Below the pieces are notes generated by a model that ran no database searches, was not told the DNA's origin, and worked only from the letters and a program-made list of their open reading frames with translations. From Macrostomum hystrix (lineage: Eukaryota > Platyhelminthes > Macrostomidae), in NCBI GenBank assembly GCA_950097015.1, contig CATNEN010000038.1, positions 3,889,001 to 3,953,000 on the forward strand: a DNA stretch of 64,000 bases, written 5' to 3'. Of the stretch, positions 20,541-32,400 are shown one piece after another; position 1 is the first letter of the stretch, and each line of letters opens with the position of its first letter. The translations under genes were made by a program, and so were the position numbers.

Positions 20541-21226
20541 GAAGCACAGGCCATAGAATAGCATCAGATTATTAGAAACACAGGCCATAGAATAGCATCA
20601 GATTATTAGAAACACAGGCCGTTGAATAGCATCAGATTATTAGAAACACAGACCATAGAATAGCATCAGATTATTAGAAACACAGGCCATAGAATAGCAT
20701 CAGATTATTAGAAACACAGACCATAGAATAGCATCAGATTATTAGAAACACAGACCATAGAATAGCATCAGATTATTAGAAACACAGACCATAGAATAGC
20801 ATCAGATTATTAGAAACACAGGCCATAGAATAGCATCAGATTATTAGAAACACAGGCCATAGAATAGCATCAGATTATTAGAAACACAGGCCATAGAAAA
20901 GCATCAGATTATTAGAAACACAGGCCATAGAATAGCATTCGATTATTAAAAACACAGGCCATAGAATAGCATCAGATTATTAAAAACACAGGCCATAGAA
21001 TAGCATCAGATTATTAAAAACACAGGCCATAGAATAGCATAAGATTATTAGAAACACAGGCCATAGAATAGCATCAGATTATTAGAAACACAGGCCATAG
21101 AATAGCATCAGATTATTAGAAACACAGGCCATAGAAAAGCATCAGATTATTAGAAACACAGGCAATGAAATAACGTCAGATTATTAGAAAAACAGGCCGT
21201 TGAATAGCATCCGATTATTAGAAACA
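20541..21226 (+). repeat. 34-bp minisatellite, about 20 units
   Basis: The unit starts GAAACACAGGCCATAGAATA and continues GCATCAGATTATTA. Variants include GACCATAG for GGCCATAG, mostly clustered in 20650-20810, and AAAAACAC near 20950-21020. The last two units are the most diverged. Confidence 0.97.
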
Positions 21227-21556
21227 CTTCATTACTCAATAAAAATGAAAATGAAAAAATAATGAGCGACAGGACAGTTCGAATATGGCAAGAAGTGTCG
21301 TATTCATTGTAGTCTGAAAATCCGACACTGAATGTGCAATAACGTTTTAATTTGATTTAGCACTAGGCTAAATCACTCAGAAAGTTAATTTGCAGACGAA
21401 TAATTTTATAATTAGATAATACGATGTCTAGTTGGGTGGACAATAAATAACTAGCAAGCACGAGCTTGACTCAAAAGCCCAATGGTCACTTATAAAACTC
21501 GCTATTACAAACGCAATAGAGCCTAGCGAAAATGTAAATCATCAGTAATGACTAGC
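21227..21556. other. Spacer between the array and the protease pseudogene
   Basis: AT-rich with nothing recognisable. It corresponds to the downstream side of the pseudogene. Confidence 0.4.
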
Positions 21557-22690
21557 TCATCCCGAGCCCGTCTGCTGGATCCAGCTGGTGTACATCTGCA
21601 CGCGAGTGTACACTCCCGGTCGCTGCGCCTTGATGCAACCCTCGCCCCAGCTGGTGATACCATGCAGGTGCCACACGCCAACAGCATAACTGCACACCAG
21701 CGGCACGCGTCCTTGCCGCCCTGCTCGTACCCAGCGCACAACATGTAGCTGGTGATGGCGCCTCCGTTGCGACGCGTCGCCGCAGATCGAATTCGGTACA
21801 ATCGGTACCATCACCTGCTGCAGCCTGGTGCTGTCACCGGTGCCCTGTGTGTTGCCCCAGCCTGTGGCGAAGCAGCTGGCCGTGTTCGATACAGGTGAGC
21901 TCGGCAGGCACACAGGTGAGACCTGAGAGTTGAACTGGAACGGCTGGTCTACCCGCATCATGGCCAAATCTTGGTTGGTCCTGCTCGAATTATAGTTCGG
22001 ATACTTGACCACCTGGGTCACCTTGCGGCTCTGAAGCGTTGACGGGGTGCAATCCCGACAGTGGCGACCCGCGTCCACTCTCCAGTTGGACGGTGACATG
22101 TAGTTCTCGACGCAGGGCGCTGCCGTCACGATCCAGTTAGCGTTGAGGATGCTGCCACCGCAGAAGTGACCTCCAAAGAGCCTCAGCGACACCATCCAGG
22201 GCCAGCTGTTTGGGATGGCCTCCTTTCCACCCACGATGCGCGTCTCGTCAGGTGCGATGGCGGGCCGGTCGCAGTCTGATGGAGCAATGACGTTTAGCGG
22301 ATGTATTCGTCGTAGCGATAATAAATGAATTCTGATTAAAGTGCATTTCAAGACATTTAAAATTTTAGTATGCTTTCTTACGTTGGATGCTGGAGCAGAA
22401 CATCTCATCGGAACCATCTGCGCAGTCCTTCGAGCCATCACATTTCCATTCTGGCGGGAAGCAGCCGCTGTTATTTCTGCAGGACAGGTAACCATAGGGA
22501 CTAGTTGGACTTCCGCACGAACCTGAAACGCAGCTGGAATCCGCCGTTCTCTAGATAGCCATCGCTGGTGAATACGAGCGTATGAGTGACACCACAGAGC
22601 CGTGACTGAGAACGGACCAATCAGAGGAGCCGCAGAACCGAACAGCACCGGGGTGGAGTCGTTGATAGTTGTGCTTCCGTGCCGATATGG
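21557..22690 (-). pseudogene. CUB-LDLa-trypsin protease pseudogene (copy A)
   Basis: The protease exon (22284-21557) is nearly identical to the three other copies but broken in several places. The acceptor AG is TG (22285-22286). The catalytic His codon is CCC (22115-22117, giving TAAPC). There is a 2-base deletion after the GD-x-S region. A deletion of about 19 bases near 21702 removes the GDSGGP active-site Ser. The two deletions together restore the frame. Upstream, a D-type exon 1 survives as pieces: frameshifted CUB (CGSSDWSVLSHGSVVSLI) and a single LDLa ([22 protein letters not shown]) with an intact donor. The signal peptide and first half of the CUB domain are gone. Confidence 0.9.
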
Positions 22691-23526
22691 CGCTATTGAT
22701 TGTACTCAAAACTGAGAGCGAGAGCTTCATTTGGGCCTGCAATTAATTTTCGTCTTGCTCTTTAGCGGATGAGTAATTATAGCTGTGCCACGTGGCTCTG
22801 CTAAGATGAATCTCAGCTGAGAATGAGCCCAATTCCGCGGTTTGGATAAACCAGCTCGAGCAACTAGGCGTGCAATCAGGTGCCCTTGTTTCGTGTCACA
22901 ATTTTTCGATTTCAAAATCTCATGCAGTCCCTCCTAATTCCGCTGACCTGTCTTAATTGAGTGAGTTCAAAGTAATTATAATTACAGCCACTTTTCATGA
23001 TTTTAAACAAGTTTTAGTCATCCAAACAAAAACACTGAATCATCGTCACCGACCCTGTGCCCAAAGCCGGCCTTAGTTATTAATATTACGTTATTAATAT
23101 ATTAATATTAATATTATTAGTATTACTTTTTATTATATTTAATTTTTATTTGGCGCGCTATCTATGTGTGCTGATTTTTATGTATTTTGATAAGCTAATT
23201 AATCGACAAAGAAGAAAAGAAATCGAAGTGGTAAAGAAAGAAAATTATTTAACTGTGAGGTAAATAAAAAACATTAAAAAAGCGCGAGGGACAACAGGAA
23301 TCAAACATAACGGTATATCGACCTGATGGTCTTTTAAATGTTTGTTGCTTCAGGGCAGCTGTTCCCTTATCTTAGAGATTTATGTGATGTACTTTGCTAG
23401 TGCTTCAGTCTCCCTGTCGTCTTGTGCCATTGTGTAGTTCGATTTTTTCTGGGACGTGAAATAAGGAGTTTTCCAAGAAATTTTATTTTCGAAATTCGAT
23501 CATGCAGTACTATTCATATTCCAACT
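22691..23526. other. AT-rich spacer
   Basis: Contains an extreme A/T patch of repeated TTAATATTA at about 23080-23125. No gene seen. Confidence 0.4.
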
Positions 23527-25020
23527 TCACTTAAATAAGAAGTGGTCCTCGTTTTCCACTTCAATTTGGCACTTACTACATAATCTATTCTCAAAAGGAA
23601 TTCTCGGTCTGGCAGCTCGCAATGTTTCGCAAGCTAGCTTATGGTTTCCTAGTCTAAACGAGGATAGAGTACGTCTCAACTCCGGGTTAGATAATCTTCT
23701 TGATATTTTCGGCTGAATAATATTGCTTCAAATAATAATAGAATCAGTGGTGGGCGCAATACTTTAAAAAAGTTCCAATACCGATACTCTAAAAGGTATC
23801 GGCGATATTTGCTGGTCCGATACCAAAATTTAAGTATCGCCCGATACTTTAATCCGATACTTAGTCCGATACATCATTTTTTTCTTGTTTTCTGCATCTG
23901 TGAAGCCTAAAATTGAAGAAAAAGCTCATAGTAACTACATTTTTAGACGCTAAGGACTCTAGTGAGACGTGGCTGACAAGAGAATAAGATTAAATTGGTA
24001 TTTTAAAGATTAAATGGGGAGAATATAAATGGGGAGTTATAAGTTGTCATTATACATTTATGACATTTGAGTGCTAGTGGTGGAAGTAGTCACAAGCAAC
24101 ATCATCAACATAAATGACATCATCATCAGTAGAACTTGACCTATGGCTTATGACTTATTAGCAGCACTGGGGCCTGCTTGGCCATTGCCACGGCGTCGGC
24201 CTGGCATAGTTGATAGTTGCCAGTAGTACAATAGGCCAATATAGCTAACTCACTAGTTAAATTTTAAATGACAATGTTCTTCTAATAAAACTTAAGATTA
24301 AGAAAAATAAAAAACTGAAAGTAAACCTAATGTAGTTAACAATAACTTAACGTAATATTTAATTGATCAAAATCGAAATAAAAAAATGTGCTAATGCATT
24401 AAATTACGTAAGTAACATTTTTTTGCATTTGTGTTACTTTTGTTAAACCTTTCTTGGCTTTTTAGTCGAAAAAAGCAAAAATGTATTACTATTCGATTAA
24501 ATGTATCGGATTATCGGACTTTAGAAAATGTATCGCGCGATACCATGGTCCGATACTGAGAAAAAAGTATCGAGGTCTGATACTCCGATACTCAAATGGT
24601 ATCGGCGATACTATCGGAGTATCGGAGTATCGGACCTGTGCCCAACACTGAATAGAAGTGACTCAGTTTGTTTAGGTTCTGTGTCCTTTGTCTCCAACGG
24701 GTATCGAACTGAGAAAAGAAGTTTTTCCTAATGTTTCTAATTTCTTTTGCAGGTCTAATGCATCTGCAATTCAGCATATCTTGATTGTCGATTTTTGTCT
24801 TGATTCCAACATCACTGTATGTTGGGTCTGCTAATAACTTGAAAATGATGGAGTCCGGCCGGCTAGTTATGGAGGCTCAGTATGATGTGCTTCTCTTCTG
24901 GATGTTGTATATTAAAGGCAATCTGCCTCGCTCTGAGCGGGCCCCATTGCCAATTGTATTTCGGCAAACTTTTAGCATGGCCTTACAGCACCTGATGTTT
25001 ACCCTTTCAAAATAATTGCG
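23527..25020 (-). mobile_element. LINE ORF2 C-terminal remnant, split by a hAT-type element
   Basis: On the minus strand, 25015-24659 encodes in shifted frames RSERGRLPLIYNIQKRSTSY, DSIIFKLLADPTYSD and FFSQFDTRWRQRTQNLNKLS. After the inserted element, 23735-23527 encodes LSSFRLGNHKLACETLRAAR then RLCSKCQIEVENEDHFLFK. This is the usual end of a CR1/Jockey-type reverse transcriptase protein: a region with an E-x-GRLPL motif, then a Cys-x2-Cys...His block. It carries several frameshifts and stops. Further minus-strand sequence to about 25230 may belong to the same element. Confidence 0.7.
23745..24650. mobile_element. Nonautonomous hAT-type element, 906 bp
   Basis: The ends are inverted repeats: CAGTGGTGGGCGCA on the left and CAGTGTTGGGCACA as reverse complement of the right (12 of 14 bases). 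Flanking octamers AATAGAAT (23737-23744) and AATAGAAG (24651-24658) are an 8-bp target duplication with one change. Both ends are rich in CCGATAC/GTATCGG subterminal repeats, typical binding-site arrays of hAT elements. No transposase is encoded. It interrupts a LINE remnant and is therefore the younger insertion. Confidence 0.9.
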
Positions 25021-25274
25021 GTCCTAAGGACCCAGGTTCCATGAGAAAAAAGTCGTATATATAAAAATTTAGTAGGGCGATGACTAATTTTGAGTCTTCC
25101 TGCCAATCGGTAGTCTTTGTCCCACTGGTTGTCCCAGTTGGATTGGATGATGTGAAACAGTCGGAACTTCAGTATCTTATCTAATGACGCTTGAAGCTCA
25201 AACCACAGGGCAAGAAGAATCATTCTGTTCATAACGCATTTATTAAATCGAATTTTTTACGAAGAAAACTTCTT

Positions 25275-25462
25275 GATGTACTGTTATTGATGTAATATTG
25301 TTTATGTACTGTTGTTAATGTACTGTCGTTGATGTACTGTTGTTGATGAACTATTGTTGATGTACTGTTGTTGATGTACTGTTATTAATGTACTGTTGTT
25401 GATGAACTGTTGTTGATGAACTGTTGTTGATGAACTGTTGTTGATGTACTATTGTTGATGTT
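25275..25462 (+). repeat. 15-bp minisatellite, about 12 units
   Basis: The unit is TTGATGTACTGTTGT with variants such as TTGATGAACTGTTGT. It lies about 360 bp upstream of protease gene B. Confidence 0.9.
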
Positions 25463-25753
25463 TTGAAGCAACAAAGTATTTATGAGTCACTTAGCACCAT
25501 GAGTACTTTAAAAGCGAAGAGATAATTAAAATTTAACCCACTAGGTAACCCACCTGTGCTTGTTTTTCGAATGACCACTGACGGCTTCTCCGACAAACAG
25601 CCATTTACTTTGAGAATTAATAGGTCTTAATAGGTCTTATGTAACAATTTTATTTCAAGTCAAGGTAAATTATATTGTTAGCAGCAGAATTGAGGCTCTG
25701 CACAGTTTAACTACGATCTAGTAACTTTCGAGAGCATGTGATGCCTGACTCGG

Positions 25754-25760
25754 TATAAAT
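25754..25760 (+). promoter_or_regulatory. TATA box of protease gene B
   Basis: TATAAAT lies 62 bases before the ATG. The same block (GCCTGACTC, a one-base change, then GTATAAATATTC) precedes gene C. Confidence 0.65.
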
Positions 25761-25821
25761 ATTCATTGGCGCTGCTGCATTTTCTAACAAAGACAAACAA
25801 TTTGACTACATTTCCAAAGTC

Positions 25822-27719
25822 ATGATCTTGTCAACAGCCTTTGTGTGGACAGCTCTGCTGCTCACTGCCACCGCTCAGGAGGTGCGGCCTGTTCCCAGCG
25901 ATCCAAATGATCAAAACTGCGGCGTTGAACTGCTCTACGAGACTGAGAATGCCGTGATCTCATCGCACCGCCTGTACGGCCGCATTCCGTACGACGCGAA
26001 CTCAAACTGTCGCTACTTCATCCGCGCCTGGCGTCCAAACTATCATATCGAGGTGACTTCTGTCGAATTTGACCTTGAGTATTCGTCAGGTTGCTCCGGA
26101 GACTCGCTAACCGTCTACGATGGACTAAACGAGACGAGTCAGGTTCTCGGTAGCTTCTGCGGCGGTGGACAGTGGTCTGTTCTGTCGAAGTCGTCTTCTA
26201 TTCTGCTGCAGTTCTCCAGCGATGGCTACCTGCAGAAGTCCGGCTTCCAGCTGCGTTACAGGTTCGTGTCTAATGACGAGTACCAGACGAGAGTCCAATG
26301 TCCCAGTGGCTTCCTGGCTTGCAGAAACGGTAGACTCTGCTACCCAGCCGCCTGGAAGTGCGACGGTATAAGGGACTGCCCAGATGGCTCAGATGAGAGG
26401 TACTGCACTGCCACGCTAAACTGCCCGGTAAACCAGAGGCCGTGCAAAGACAACTCGAAATGCGTTTGGAACAACTGGTGGTGCGACGGCTTCCGTGACT
26501 GTCAAGACGGTAGCGACGAAGCGTGCTCGCCGACGACAACGACCACTCTCCCGCCAGTGACGACGACTACTGCTAGACCGCCTGTCACCACAACGACTGC
26601 TAGACCACCGGTGACAACAACCACTGCTAGACCGCCAGTGACAACAACTACTGCTAGACCCACCACTCCTCCTTGTGAGTTCTTTATACCACAGACTTAA
26701 TATTTGTGGCAGAAAGCATACGCAAACCTCCTAAATTTCGAAATAACATTGCTCAAGGCTTGGTTTAACCATTGGCTAAAATTATACGAGTATTATCAGC
26801 ATTTATGTATACTAGGCATGGGAAATGCTGTCATTTCTAAAAAAACTGTACGTTTACATTATCATAATAGTCAAATTACTGACCATACTGAACTACACTG
26901 CCCTATTCACACAACCTGAAATAAGGTTAAAACTGAACATAACTACAGCAGAGCACACTTAAAAACTTTTTAGCTCCATCAGGATGTGGCAAACCCGCCA
27001 TCGCACCTGACGAGACGCGCATCGTGGGTGGAAAGGAGGCCATCCCAAACAGCTGGCCCTGGATGGTGTCGCTGAGGCTCTTTGGAGGTCACTTCTGCGG
27101 TGGCAGCATCCTCAACGCTAACTGGATCGTGACGGCAGCGCACTGCGTCGAGAACTACATGTCACCGTCCAACTGGAGGGTGGACGCGGGTCGCCACTGT
27201 CGGGATTGCACCCCGTCAACGCTTCAGAGCCGCAAGGTGACCCAGGTGGTCAAGTATCCGAACTATGATTCGAGCAGGACCAACCAAGATTTGGCCATGA
27301 TGCAGGTGGACCAGCCGTTCCAGTTCAACTCTCAGGTCTCACCTGTGTGCCTGCCGAGCTCACCTGTATCGAACACGGCCAGCTGCTTCGCCACAGGCTG
27401 GGGCAACACACAGGGCACCGGTGACAGCACCAGGCTGCAGCAGGTGATGGTACCGATTGTGCCGAACTCGATCTGCGGTGACTCGTCGCACTACGGAGGC
27501 GCCATCACCAGCTACATGTTGTGCGCTGGGTACGAGCAGGGCGGCAAGGACGCGTGCCAGGGCGACTCCGGCGGTCCGCTGGTGTGCAAGTCGGGCGGCG
27601 TGTGGTACCTGCAGGGCATCACCAGCTGGGGCGAGGGATGTGCCAAGGCGCAGCGACCGGGAGTGTACACTCGCGTGCAGATGTACACCAGCTGGATCCA
27701 GCAGACGGGCTCCGGATGA
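25822..27719 (+). CDS. Secreted CUB-LDLa-LDLa-trypsin serine protease (gene B, 532 residues)
   Basis: Exons 25822-26674 and 26974-27719 join in phase 1 (donor CCTT|GTGAGT, acceptor TTTTTAG). Residues 1-19 are a signal peptide. A CUB domain spans about 33-149, then two LDLa modules at about 160-195 (CDGIRDCPDGSDERYC) and 201-235 (CDGFRDCQDGSDEAC). A Thr/Pro-rich mucin-like linker follows (about 237-284, repeating ARPPVTTTT). The trypsin domain starts after R300 at IVGG. The catalytic triad is His341 (TAAHC), Asp390 (NQDLAMM) and Ser483 (GDSGGP). Asp477 indicates trypsin-like cleavage after Lys/Arg. It is presumably a secreted, zymogen-activated enzyme. Substrate unknown. It forms an inverted pair with gene C. 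Confidence 0.95.
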
Positions 27720-28280
27720 GATGAGAGACATTCTTTTTATTACACGCGAAAGACAATATCTTTGCAGGTGATTGGATATTCACTTGGCCTGGTTCCTTGT
27801 GTTTTACATTCACATAACGGAGCAATATTTCTTGGCTTGTGAGTGCACTCTGATTTTTTGCTGCAGTCGCGCATGCCCTGCAGAGCACTATAAACATATT
27901 TATGTTCATTTTCGCATCTTTTTCTTCAGGATTTTAAGGAGAGAGGCCCCTCATTAGCTGTATTTTTTCGAATCTTCTTTAGATTGGAAATCAGTTACTT
28001 AATATATGAATATAGTCAAGTCGCAATTAGTAATATTGCGTGCAGACCTTCTAAAACTAAAACTATTTGACAAAACTATGACAATTTGCACTTTTGGACC
28101 AGCATTTTTTTGTGTTGTGGATGCCTTTCTCAGGTAGTTTTACAATATCGTCGCGATTAATGACAATCAGCATCAGTAAGTCGATACATCAGCCACGACA
28201 AACAGTTTTACAGTGATATGTAAATTGAAGCAGACCTAGCTATATCTGCTACCATTGTGCTGATTTTTTCCTGGTCAGAA
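27720..28280. other. 3' flank of gene B and spacer
   Basis: 27720-27844 is shared in inverted orientation with the 3' flank of gene C and marks the end of the duplication. The rest is AT-rich and ends at a 24-bp array. Confidence 0.6.
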
Positions 28281-29165
28281 TTGATTCAGGAGTCGAAGCT
28301 GAAACTGATTCAGGAATCGAAGCTGAAACTGATTCAGGAATCGAAGCTCAAACTGATTCAGGAATCGAAGCTGAAACTGATTCAGGAATCGAAGCTGAAA
28401 CTGATTCAGGAATCGAAGCTCAAACTGATTCAGGAATCGAAGCTGAAACTGATTCAGGAATCGAAGCTAAAACTGATTCAGGAATCGAAGCTGAAACTGA
28501 TTCAGGAATCGAAGCTGAAACTGATTCAGGAATCGAAGCTCAAACTGATTCAGGAATCGAAGCTGGGGCTGATTCAGGAATCGAAGCTGAAACTGATTCA
28601 GGAATCGAAGCTGGGGCTGATTCAGGAATCGAAGCTGAAGCTGATTCAGGAATCGAAGCTGGAGCTGATTCAGGAATCGAAGCTGAAACTGATTCAGGAA
28701 TCGAAGCTGAAATTGATTGAGGAATCGAAGCTGAAACTGATTCAGGAATCGAAGCTGGAGCTGATTCAGGAATCGAAGCTGGAGTTGATTCAGGAATCGA
28801 AGCTAAAACTGATTCAGGAATCGAAGCTGGAGCTGATTCAGGAATCGAAGCTAAAACTGATTCAGGAATCGAAGCTGGAGCTGATTCAGGAATCGAAGCT
28901 GAAACTGATTCAGGAATCGAAGCTGGGGCTGATTCAGGAATCGAAGCTGAAACTGATTCAGGAATCGAAGCTCAAACTGATTCAGGAATCGAAGCTGAAA
29001 CTGATTCAGGAATCGAAGCTCAAACTGATTCAGGAATCGAAGCTCAAACTGATTCAGGAATCGAAGCTGAAACTGATTCAGGAATCGAAGCTGAAACTGA
29101 TTCAGGAATCGAAGCTCAAACTGATTCAGGAATCGAAGCTGAATCTGATTCAGGAATCGTTGCTA
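28281..29165 (+). repeat. 24-bp minisatellite, about 37 units
   Basis: The unit is CTGATTCAGGAATCGAAGCT plus a variable tetramer (GAAA, CAAA, GGAG, GGGG, AAAA). Because 24 is a multiple of three, the array is open in frame and would spell LIQESKLK repeats for over 300 codons. No start context, splice site or flanking conserved sequence supports translation. Confidence 0.95.
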
Positions 29166-29497
29166 GTTTCAGCTGATACCAGAAGCAAACTATAGTGATG
29201 TGAAATTCAGCTAAAGTGTATGCAAAATGGGAAATTTACAGAATCTACTTCAGGAGTTGGAGTATATATTGTCACTGCACTGGCGTATTTTTGTTATATT
29301 TTTTCGTTGACATCTCCCGAATGAGCTCTTTATAAAATTATCGCAGGTACACGAGCGTACCTGTGAGATGCAGGAATAAAATGTAAAAATGTACTTAAAA
29401 CCCATAAAAGTCCAGGTAGATACATCAAGAACTTAAGCTCCGTCAATGCATTCCTAGGTCACATAGCTACTGAAGCTGCAGATGCATTCGCTATACT
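29166..29497. other. Spacer downstream of the ABCA gene
   Basis: AT-rich. Part is expected to be the ABCA 3' UTR on the minus strand. No gene seen. Confidence 0.4.
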
Positions 29498-32400
29498 TCA
29501 AGCGGACTTCGAAACTACAGTATCGGGATCTATCTCGGCGTGCTGTCGCATCATGTTGACAAAGATCTGGTCCAACGACATCTGGTGCAGGCTGAAGTAC
29601 TTGACGTTCAGACTGCTTTTGTTGTCCGCCAGCCACTGAATGCAGTCCGACAGCTGCGGCAGCGAAGCCGTTGGAATTTGGAACTGCAGCGAGGCGCCAA
29701 CATCATCAATGATTTTCGCCTCTTTAAACTGATTCTGTATAGCCGTCATCAGGACCAATTTGCGCTGCTCCAGCTCGACGAGATCCTGCGACGGCGGCAG
29801 CAGAGCCTCCAGGATGAGCGCTTTGCCGTATCTGGAAGAGTAAAGGCAATGTGAGAACTATACCAGGTAAAGTACAGCTTAATACATCAAAACTGCGTAT
29901 CAAATGAGTGACGGGGTAACGCGTTAGACTCTCGCAGAAGAAGATCCCTGGGCTTGAATCCTGGGCGAGCAAGCCCCCAATTCTCTCATGTGGAGAGAAG
30001 TCTTTGGGGTTTCGTGTGTATTTTGCCAAACGACGGTACCGCAGCTCCCAGCAAATATAATTTTTATAAGTCTGTGTCCAGGTAAACTCACCGACTTCGC
30101 AGCTGCTGAACACTGCCAAAGCCAATCATTGCGCCTCTATACATGATGCACACCCGGCTGCAGAGTGCCTCAACCTCCTCCATGCTGTGCGTTGTGACTA
30201 CCACAGTCCGCTGGCCGCCTTCAGATAAGCCACGGATCGCTCTCCAGATGGCGCGCTTGTTCTCCGGATCCACGCCTGTGGAGGCCTCGTCTATGACAAC
30301 AACTGACGGGCAGCCGAGCAGTGCAATGGCCAGGCACAGGCGGCGCTTGCTGCCACCGGAGAGCTCTTTAGCCATCTTGAACCTGTGCTTCGCCAGCCCC
30401 AGGCCGCGAATCAGCCGGTCAGTTTGCTCTGGCACCAGCAGCTCTGAAATGCCGCGAATTCTAGCGTAGAACAGCAGATGCTCTTCGACAGTGACGCATT
30501 TAAAGAGCGGATCGTGCTGTGGACAGAAGCCGATGACACCTAGCTCAGTTCCCAGCGTGCTGGTCAGCCAGTCGCCATCAATCTGGCGCACTTCAACTTC
30601 GCCTCGGGTGGGCGTCAGCTGGCCGACGATCGATGACATCAAGGTTGTCTTTCCGGCACCGTTCTCCCCTAGAAGGCCGAACACTTCGCCACTGAGGGCG
30701 CCGAATGTGACGCCTCGCAATGCGCGCACACCATTTGGATAAACCGTCTCGATGCCGCGAACTTCTAGTAGGTTTTCGCTACTCCTTGGATTCTCTAATA
30801 TGCGACTCGTCTCCCGATGAACTCCGTTCTCTAATTTTTGCTCCTCACTTTCTTGCAAGTCATTCTGTTTTTGATTAGGCACATCTGTTGAACTTGTGGT
30901 TCTGCGAAAACTTCTGAGCTTTAAATTAATAGCGGGCCAGTTTTCAATCGCGACCAGTAGAGCTGTCAGTAGTATGACATGAGTAGCCATGGCAATAAAT
31001 GCGTGTCTTGTGTCCGAATACGCAAGAAAGTCTTCTCGCAGGTGTGGAACATCTTTGAATCGGTCTCGCTCAAAGTACTGCAATCCATAAGAGCCCATCT
31101 TCATGCCCGTGAAAGCCAGAAGCATGGGAGCCATAGGTGGCACTAGCCAGGTGCAGATAGCGCTTGCCAGGCGCTTTTTCATCACAAAAGTCAATACCGA
31201 CAGAACGAATAGGACGAAGAAAAAATATGTAGCCAGCACACTGCAGCTGGGTGTACGCTGTAGGGCCCCGATGCAATACACGCTCAGTAAATTGCTCAGA
31301 GTGCCCATAAACAGCATCGGCAACCACACATTAAAAAAGAGGAAAGTGCTCTGGTATCGAACCCACACAAGGCCTGAAACACCCGCCAAGATGGCAAACA
31401 CAGCATATTGTATCCAATGAATGACAATAGTATTCAACCAGTAGACCTTGCTACTTAGGCCCATTACTCTCATCTGTTGCCGAACACATGTGGATCTGTC
31501 CTCGATGGGATCAGCCATGAATGTCACAGGAATGATGGAAAAAAGTAAGACCATCACAAACAAGTCCATTTGCAAGCTGTAATACTGAGAAAATGGTACT
31601 ACAGTTGTCATTCGAATGACGCTTCGCGCCTTGCTGACCAACTTCTCAGGCGCAAAAATGCTAAGCATACTGATAAAGTAGCCGGTCATGGGCTTGAATA
31701 TCGCGTCAGTTTTTAATTTTCGCCAGAAGCGTCCTATTATGAGTGATCGGTTAGAATTGGACTGGGTCAAGTTCCAGGAAGACGCGTACAGAAGAACGCA
31801 AATCTCTGAGCAGTCTTTTTGCAGCTTTGAGTTCAATTGATCGCCATGGGGCAGCACAAACTCATCAACGCTAACTGAGTCCGGTTTCATCAACAAACTG
31901 AAACTTTTTTTAACCATTCCGCAGCCATTGTGAGCCAATACTTGCAAATCATTCGCATTATACAGACATACGACATTATCAGTGATATCAACTGACAGAA
32001 GTGGCAATCTAACAAGCTCAGATTTTACCATTCGAATCGAGTTTAAAATACGGTCGTCCAGGTTCACAGCGCCGCTTTCCAGAATCAGATGCCTTCCGAC
32101 TGATTGACTCAACTCGTAGCGATTTTTTTCAATGTAAGCAATCGCGCACACAGCCGCAAGCAGCACCAGCGGCATGCCCAGACGGCACAGAGCTTGCACT
32201 GGCGATCGAACCTGGCGGCGTAGATTCATTGTGAGCAGCGAGGCAAATGTTCTGTAAAATGAGCGTTGAAACTTGTTCGCTATGAAGTAGTCCTTTTGCA
32301 GCTGCAACAGTGAGTTATCCACTGTTAACTCTCGAGCTGACGCTTTGATTTCATCGGCTTTGGGCAGATTCACGAAGCTCGCTATTTGTCTATTCTTGAT

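Larger units (their letters stand above)
25719..27844 (+). repeat. Arm 1 of a large inverted duplication
   Basis: This segment, including the TATA box, both exons, the intron position and 125 bp of 3' flank of gene B, is repeated in reverse at 37504-39548. Similarity stops abruptly at both edges. The spacer between the arms is 9.7 kb and contains the ABCA gene. The arms differ mainly in the linker repeat number and intron sequence. Confidence 0.9.

Noticed and set aside
24785-25015. 76-codon plus-strand ORF
   Set aside because: The complementary strand encodes recognisable LINE protein motifs, so the plus frame is a shadow.
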